Positions 23,392 through 27,045 of a DNA stretch of 27,045 nucleotides are shown here, piece by piece; the stretch's first letter is position 1; each line of letters opens with the position of its first letter. The notes under the pieces were generated by a model. It was not told the origin of the DNA. It did not search any database and worked only from the letters and a program-made list of their open reading frames with translations. Made by a program: the position numbers and the translations under genes. The DNA comes from an uncultured Collinsella sp. (GTDB lineage Bacteria; Actinomycetota; Coriobacteriia; Coriobacteriales; Coriobacteriaceae): assembly GCA_900542305.1 (NCBI GenBank), contig UQMU01000029.1:1-27045 (forward strand), in the 5' to 3' direction.

Positions 23392-23538
23392 GCGGCGGTA
23401 TCAGAAAGTGTCAGACGGGGGCGGCTGCCGGGCCGCCGTGTGCGAAAAGAAGTGTCGGCCTGCGTCGCTGTCGTTGGGCGAGGCCCTATTTGCGGGGATA
23501 CTGAAACCACGACAAGCAGCGTGCGAAAGGATTGATAC

Positions 23539-24969
23539 ATGGCTTTCCGTAATGACTTCCTGTGGGGCGGCGCGACGGCTGCCAACCAGTGCGAGGGCGT
23601 CTACAACGTGGACGGCCGCGGCCTTGCCAACGTGGACGTGGCTCCGCACGGCCCCGAGCGCTATGCGGTGGTCTCCGGCCAGCGCAAGATGCTCGACTTC
23701 GAGGACGGCTATTACTACCCCGCGCAGACCGGCATCGATTTCTGCCACCACTACAAGGAGGACATCGCCCTCTTTGCCGAGATGGGCTTTAAGACCTTCC
23801 GCATGAGCCTGGCTTGGACCCGCATCTTCCCCAACGGCGACGAGACCGAGCCCAATGAGGCTGGCCTGGCCTTCTACGAGGACGTGTTCCGCGAGTGTCA
23901 GGCGCACGGCATCGAGCCGCTCGTGACCATCACGCACTTCGACTGCCCGATTCACCTCATCAAGGAGTATGGCGGCTGGCGCAACCGCAAGCTCATCGAC
24001 TTCTACAAGAACCTCGCGACCACGATCTTCACCCGCTATAAGGGTCTGGTGAAGTACTGGCTTACCTTTAACGAGATCAATATGATTCTGCACCTGCCGT
24101 TTATGGGTGCCGGCCTGGTCTTTGAGGAGGGCGAGAACAAGGAGGCTGTCGAGTACCTGGCCGCTCACAACGAGCTCGTCGCCAGCGCTTGGGCAACCAA
24201 GATTGCCCACGAGATCGACCCCGAGGTCAAGATCGGCTGCATGCTCGCCGCAGGTAGCTACTACCCCTACAGCTGCCGTCCGGGCGATGTGCGCCAGGCG
24301 CAGCTCGACAATCAGGACAATTACTTCTTCGTCGATGTTCAGAGCCGTGGCTACTACCCGGCCTATGCCGTCAAGAAGCTCGAGCGTCTGGGTATCGATG
24401 TGGGCATGACCGACGAGGACCGCGAGATCCTGGCCGCCAACACCGTCGATTTCATCAGCTTTAGCTACTACAGCACCCGTTGCTCCGCCGGTGCCGATAA
24501 CCCCGATGTCGAGCGCACCCAGGGCAACGCCTTCGCCGGCGCCAAGAACCCCTACCTGCAGGAGAGCCAGTGGGGCTGGGCCATCGATCCGCTGGGCTTC
24601 CGTATTACGCTCAACGACCTGTACGACCGTTATCAGAAGCCGCTGTTTGTGGTTGAGAACGGTCTGGGCGCCAAGGATGTTGTCGAAGAGGACGGTTCCA
24701 TCAACGACGACTACCGTATCGACTTCCTGCGTCAGCATATTGCCGCGATGCGCGATGCGGTGACCGAGGACGGCGTTGACCTGCTGGGCTACACCACCTG
24801 GGGCCCGATCGACCTGGTCTCGGCCGGCACGGGCGAGATGTCCAAGCGCTACGGCTTTATCTATGTGGACCGCGACGACGCCGGCAACGGCACCCTCAAG
24901 CGCTCCAAAAAGAAGAGCTTCGACTGGTACAAGCATGTCATTGAAACGAATGGTGAGGACCTTTCCTAG
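23539..24969 (+). CDS. Glycoside hydrolase family 1, 6-phospho-beta-glucosidase
   Basis: A 476-residue cytoplasmic enzyme. N-terminal FLWGGATAANQCEG, the acid/base Glu179 in TFNEIN and the nucleophile Glu373 in VVENGLG define GH1. Ser429, Lys436 and Tyr438 (SAGTGEMSKRYGF) have the same spacing as the phosphate-binding Ser-Lys-Tyr of phospho-beta-galactosidase/phospho-beta-glucosidase enzymes, so the substrate should be a 6-phosphorylated beta-glucoside delivered by a phosphotransferase system. No PTS gene lies in the window, so the sugar must be imported by a system encoded elsewhere. AAAGGA stands before the ATG. Strong hairpins follow the gene, and it appears monocistronic. Confidence 0.94.
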   Translation: MAFRNDFLWGGATAANQCEGVYNVDGRGLANVDVAPHGPERYAVVSGQRKMLDFEDGYYYPAQTGIDFCHHYKEDIALFAEMGFKTFRMSLAWTRIFPNGDETEPNEAGLAFYEDVFRECQAHGIEPLVTITHFDCPIHLIKEYGGWRNRKLIDFYKNLATTIFTRYKGLVKYWLTFNEINMILHLPFMGAGLVFEEGENKEAVEYLAAHNELVASAWATKIAHEIDPEVKIGCMLAAGSYYPYSCRPGDVRQAQLDNQDNYFFVDVQSRGYYPAYAVKKLERLGIDVGMTDEDREILAANTVDFISFSYYSTRCSAGADNPDVERTQGNAFAGAKNPYLQESQWGWAIDPLGFRITLNDLYDRYQKPLFVVENGLGAKDVVEEDGSINDDYRIDFLRQHIAAMRDAVTEDGVDLLGYTTWGPIDLVSAGTGEMSKRYGFIYVDRDDAGNGTLKRSKKKSFDWYKHVIETNGEDLS

Positions 24970-25060
24970 GGGCACTGAGGTGCTCAACCTTGGGGCTCCA
25001 ACCCTAAGTACGCTTCGTCGGGCTTGTCGCTCCCAATCTTGAGCACCTCAGGCCCTTAGG
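24965..25060. repeat. 96-bp long imperfect inverted repeat at the end of the GH1 gene
   Basis: CTGAGGTGCTCAA (24975-24987) pairs perfectly with TTGAGCACCTCAG (25039-25051). Outward the pairing continues through the stop codon to 24965/25060 with one bulge and one wobble; inward TTGGGG pairs with TCCCAA. The apical loop is about 35 nt. No T-run follows. Confidence 0.75.
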
Positions 25061-25115
25061 GGGGCGGGCCTGACCGCTGTGAATTTCGCGTGCTCATCCT
25101 CATAGCCTCCTAACC

Positions 25116-25154
25116 AAGGTGCCCGGCGAGCAGTTAATGCTCGCCGGGCACCTT
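25116..25154 (+). terminator. Strong 17-bp hairpin, probable terminator of the GH1 gene
   Basis: AAGGTGCCCGGCGAGCA (25116-25132) pairs perfectly with 25138-25154 around a GTTAA loop. Only two T end the stem, so it is terminator-like rather than canonical. Confidence 0.6.
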
Positions 25155-25176
25155 GCCGTCTGCGGATTTTGGGGCC

Positions 25177-25203
25177 ACTCATTGGGGACGTACTTAAATG
25201 AGT
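25177..25203. repeat. 27-nt near-palindromic repeat, copy C
   Basis: Arms ACTCATT and AATGAGT around GGGGACGTACTTA. It lies in the 421-bp gene-free stretch 24970-25390, which also holds the two hairpins above and a promoter at 25332-25360. I see nothing else definite between 25204 and 25331. Confidence 0.7.
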
Positions 25204-25331
25204 GACAGTTGGGGACACTCCTTGTCGAGCTAGAGGTCGCGCGTGCCCCTTCTGGCCCATGCGGCTCAGAATCGCGGCGTCATGTGGACGACTGGGGTCG
25301 AATTTGCAGCATTTCGAGCCTGGCTTCGGTA

Positions 25332-25360
25332 TTGAGATAGGTTCTTTATTAAAATAGATT
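25332..25360 (+). promoter_or_regulatory. Promoter of the LuxR-type gene
   Basis: TTGAGA (25332-25337), 17-nt spacer, TAGATT (25355-25360), in an AT-rich patch about 30 nt upstream of the ATG at 25391. Confidence 0.55.
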
Positions 25361-25390
25361 TCCAGACAATTGAGCGGCCGGGGGTTAACC

Positions 25391-26934
25391 ATGAGGGGCA
25401 TGGGAGACACAACCACATATTTGCGTCGGGGCATTCGGGAGATTATATGCTTGGCGCTGTTCTTCTTCACGTTTTTGGCGTGCGAGTATCTTTTTGATGT
25501 GCGCATGGCCGAGTTCGTGTCTCCGAACGAGGTCGTTATTTATGAGAGCCTTGTCATCGGCGCGAGCGTGATTGGCTTTTTTGTGCGTCCCATTCTGTAC
25601 TATCGCCGTCCCCATGTTATCGACGCAACGAGTGACGTCACGGGCGTTTTGCTGGTGGCGGCATTGCTGCTGTTGATTATGGCGGTTCAGGTTGAGGTGG
25701 TAATTGCCGGCGGTTTGGTGGCGTGCTGCGCGCTGGGCTACTGCGGATCGACTGCTCATGCAAATTTTGCGAGGCGCTTTGCGCGAACGCCCTGCTTGGC
25801 GCGCGCCGCCGCACTTTCTTACGCCATGGGCGTTCTGGTGCAGGTTCTCAACCACATGGTGATGCCTGTCGGCATTCCTCAGCAGGCTGTTCTGGTCGTC
25901 TGTGCGATCGCGCAGGTGGCGTTGCTCCACGGTGCCCGACGCGCCAAGCTGCGCGACGAGTCCGATCCCAACTTTGAACCCAGTGCTGCCGGGCTTTCGG
26001 TAGATGCTCTGGAATATGGCGCCAAGTGGCATGACGATCCCGAGGCAAAGGCGGCATTCCGTCGCGCCGTAGTTCGCCTGACCGTGGCGACGGCGTATCT
26101 TTCCAGCGTATTCGCCGCTCTCAACGCGGGCTTCACGACCCTGCATGCTGTCGGAGCCGTCGATTTGGGCGATTGGCCGCGCCTGCTGCTTGTCGTGAGC
26201 TCGTTGGTCGCTGGCGCACTATTTGACCTGCACGGCCGCTCGTATATGAATATCGGCATGACATGTGCCGCCATACTGTCCACGCTTTCGTTCTTTGTGC
26301 TCATCGTCGATGGCAATGGCGGCAACGAGCTTGCTGCCACGATCATCTTTTATCTGGGCTCGGGCTTTTTCGTGGTGTTCTTTACCACAAAATATGCCGC
26401 CGTCTCGCTCTATGCGCGCTGGTCATATTTTTGGCCGTGCATGGGTCGCGTCGTCAACAACGTGTGCTCGATGTTCGTGACGGCGCCGGCAGTGGCGATT
26501 ATCTCGAGTCAAAATGTGCTGGCTGCGGTCGGTGCGGCGCTCGTGATGTTTGTGGGCATTGCGATTACGCTGCTGGGGCAGTTGGGGCAACGAGCCGATG
26601 ATGCCGCGATGCGGGACGGACTGCCGCTTGCCACCGACGATCTTGGTGGGGATCTTGCGCCCACATGCTCCGACCCCGAGCCCGTGGAGGCAGCGGAGCC
26701 CACGTCCGAGAACGCCTCGATGCCTTCGTCGTCACCTTTGGGCTTACAAGGCGCGAGCGCGATATTCTTGAGGTCTTGGTCGTTTCGGACCAGAGCGTTC
26801 AGGACATCGCCACAACGCTCTTCCTTTCGCGCTCCACGCTCTATCGTCACATTTCCTCGATCAACAAAAAGACCGGCACCGCCTCGCGCGTGGCCCTCAT
26901 CAACTTCTTCTGGTCCTGGACACCCAAGGACTAG
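25391..26934 (+). pseudogene. Membrane-bound LuxR-family regulator, frameshifted before its HTH domain
   Basis: The first part (25391 to about 26700) encodes about 430 residues with roughly 10-12 membrane spans and an acidic linker ending near EPVEAAEPTSE. In that frame the protein then turns into Ser/Arg/Pro-rich nonsense to 26938. In the frame one base back, from about 26700 to a TAG at 26932-26934, lies a complete LuxR-type helix-turn-helix: FGLTRRERDILEVLV, SVQDIATTLFLSRSTLYRHI, and NKKTG. The two parts form the typical coriobacterial multi-TM LuxR regulator, interrupted by a single-base deletion (or a two-base insertion) around 26690-26720. No slippery heptamer is visible. It may be a real mutation or an assembly error. 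The start at ATG 25391 has GGGGG upstream. A separate small HTH protein could in principle start at ATG 26665. Confidence 0.8.
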
Positions 26935-26989
26935 CTAATCTCCCAATAAGTCGCGGTGGAATAGTCCCTAAATTAAAGTCACGGGGCTT

Positions 26990-27045
26990 TAAAGGGGGTG
27001 CGGACAGAAAGTTGGACCGTGAAGCGGTCCGGACTGGAGGTTCGC
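26990..27045 (+). mobile_element. Possible left end of an IS3-like element (cut by window)
   Basis: The last bases contain GTGCGGACAGAAAGTTGGAC, a small palindrome GGACCG-TGAAG-CGGTCC, and GGAGG near the end, as if a transposase gene began just beyond the window. This resembles the termini of some IS3-family elements from memory only. Confidence 0.3.

Noticed and set aside
23401..24987. A 528-codon minus-strand open frame
   Set aside because: Antisense of the GH1 gene, which has all catalytic and phosphate-binding residues on the plus strand.
26640..26740. Programmed -1 ribosomal frameshift in the LuxR-type gene
   Set aside because: No X-XXY-YYZ slippery heptamer and no clear downstream pseudoknot; a simple indel is more economical.
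26973..26992. TTAAAG...CTTTAA hairpin as a terminator after the LuxR-type gene
   Set aside because: The stem is short and AT-only and is followed by G rather than T.

Overview
The window looks like chromosomal DNA of a GC-rich, gut-type actinobacterium of the class Coriobacteriia, most likely Collinsella or a close relative. The reasons are the GC-biased third codon positions, the mixture of actinobacterial and Firmicutes-like gut genes (luxS, 6-phospho-beta-glucosidase, DUF4867), a many-TM LuxR-type regulator of the kind common in Coriobacteriia, and an NRAMP-like transporter resembling the magnesium transporter (NRMT) described from Eggerthella lenta. The species is inferred from gene style and was not tested. 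No rRNA, tRNA, CRISPR array, phage module or plasmid replicon was recognised.

Layout. Positions 1-542 are the right end of an IS110-family element. 634-4034 is a MacB/LolD-type ABC ATPase with a two-FtsX permease. 4144-5349 is a DUF362 double-[4Fe-4S] protein ending in a strong terminator. A membrane-anchored alpha/beta hydrolase (5483-6448, minus) is divergent from a hemolysin-III/PAQR protein (6635-7318). 7426-9657 carries a CNNM/CorC-like CBS protein and, 24 nt on, a stand-alone protein resembling the N-terminal domain of cyanophycin synthetase. 9794-10938 carries a YtxH protein and a PRC-barrel protein in a TAATG overlap. 11011-12417 is a NodB-fold protein that has lost its metal ligands. 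12792-15907 pairs a degenerate MgtE-like protein with an NRAMP/NRMT-like transporter behind a long structured leader. 16019-18235 (minus) is an OatA-like acyltransferase with an SGNH domain. 18423-20390 is ribokinase plus nucleoside hydrolase, followed by luxS (20493-20981) and a DUF4867 gene (21126-21770). An AAA-type ATPase (21967-23073, minus) sits between two 233-bp direct repeats. 23539-24969 is a GH1 6-phospho-beta-glucosidase. 25391-26934 is a frameshifted membrane LuxR regulator. The last ~55 bp may be the start of another insertion sequence.

How the genes fit together. The nucleoside hydrolase releases ribose and ribokinase phosphorylates it; the pair sits behind a promoter overlapped by a palindrome. 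LuxS handles another ribosyl metabolite. The MgtE-like and NRAMP-like genes probably form a divalent-metal (Mg2+) module. The OatA-like protein and the NodB-fold protein point to cell-wall modification, although the latter looks catalytically dead.

The most interesting signals are: the MgtE homologue lacking pore motifs next to an NRAMP transporter lacking the usual transition-metal ligands; the orphan cyanophycin-synthetase N-domain protein with an HxxEH motif; the metal-ligand-free NodB domain; the ATPase cassette between direct repeats that duplicate the end of the neighbouring gene; a family of 27-nt near-palindromes, two of which overlap stop codons; and several palindromes superimposed on promoters.
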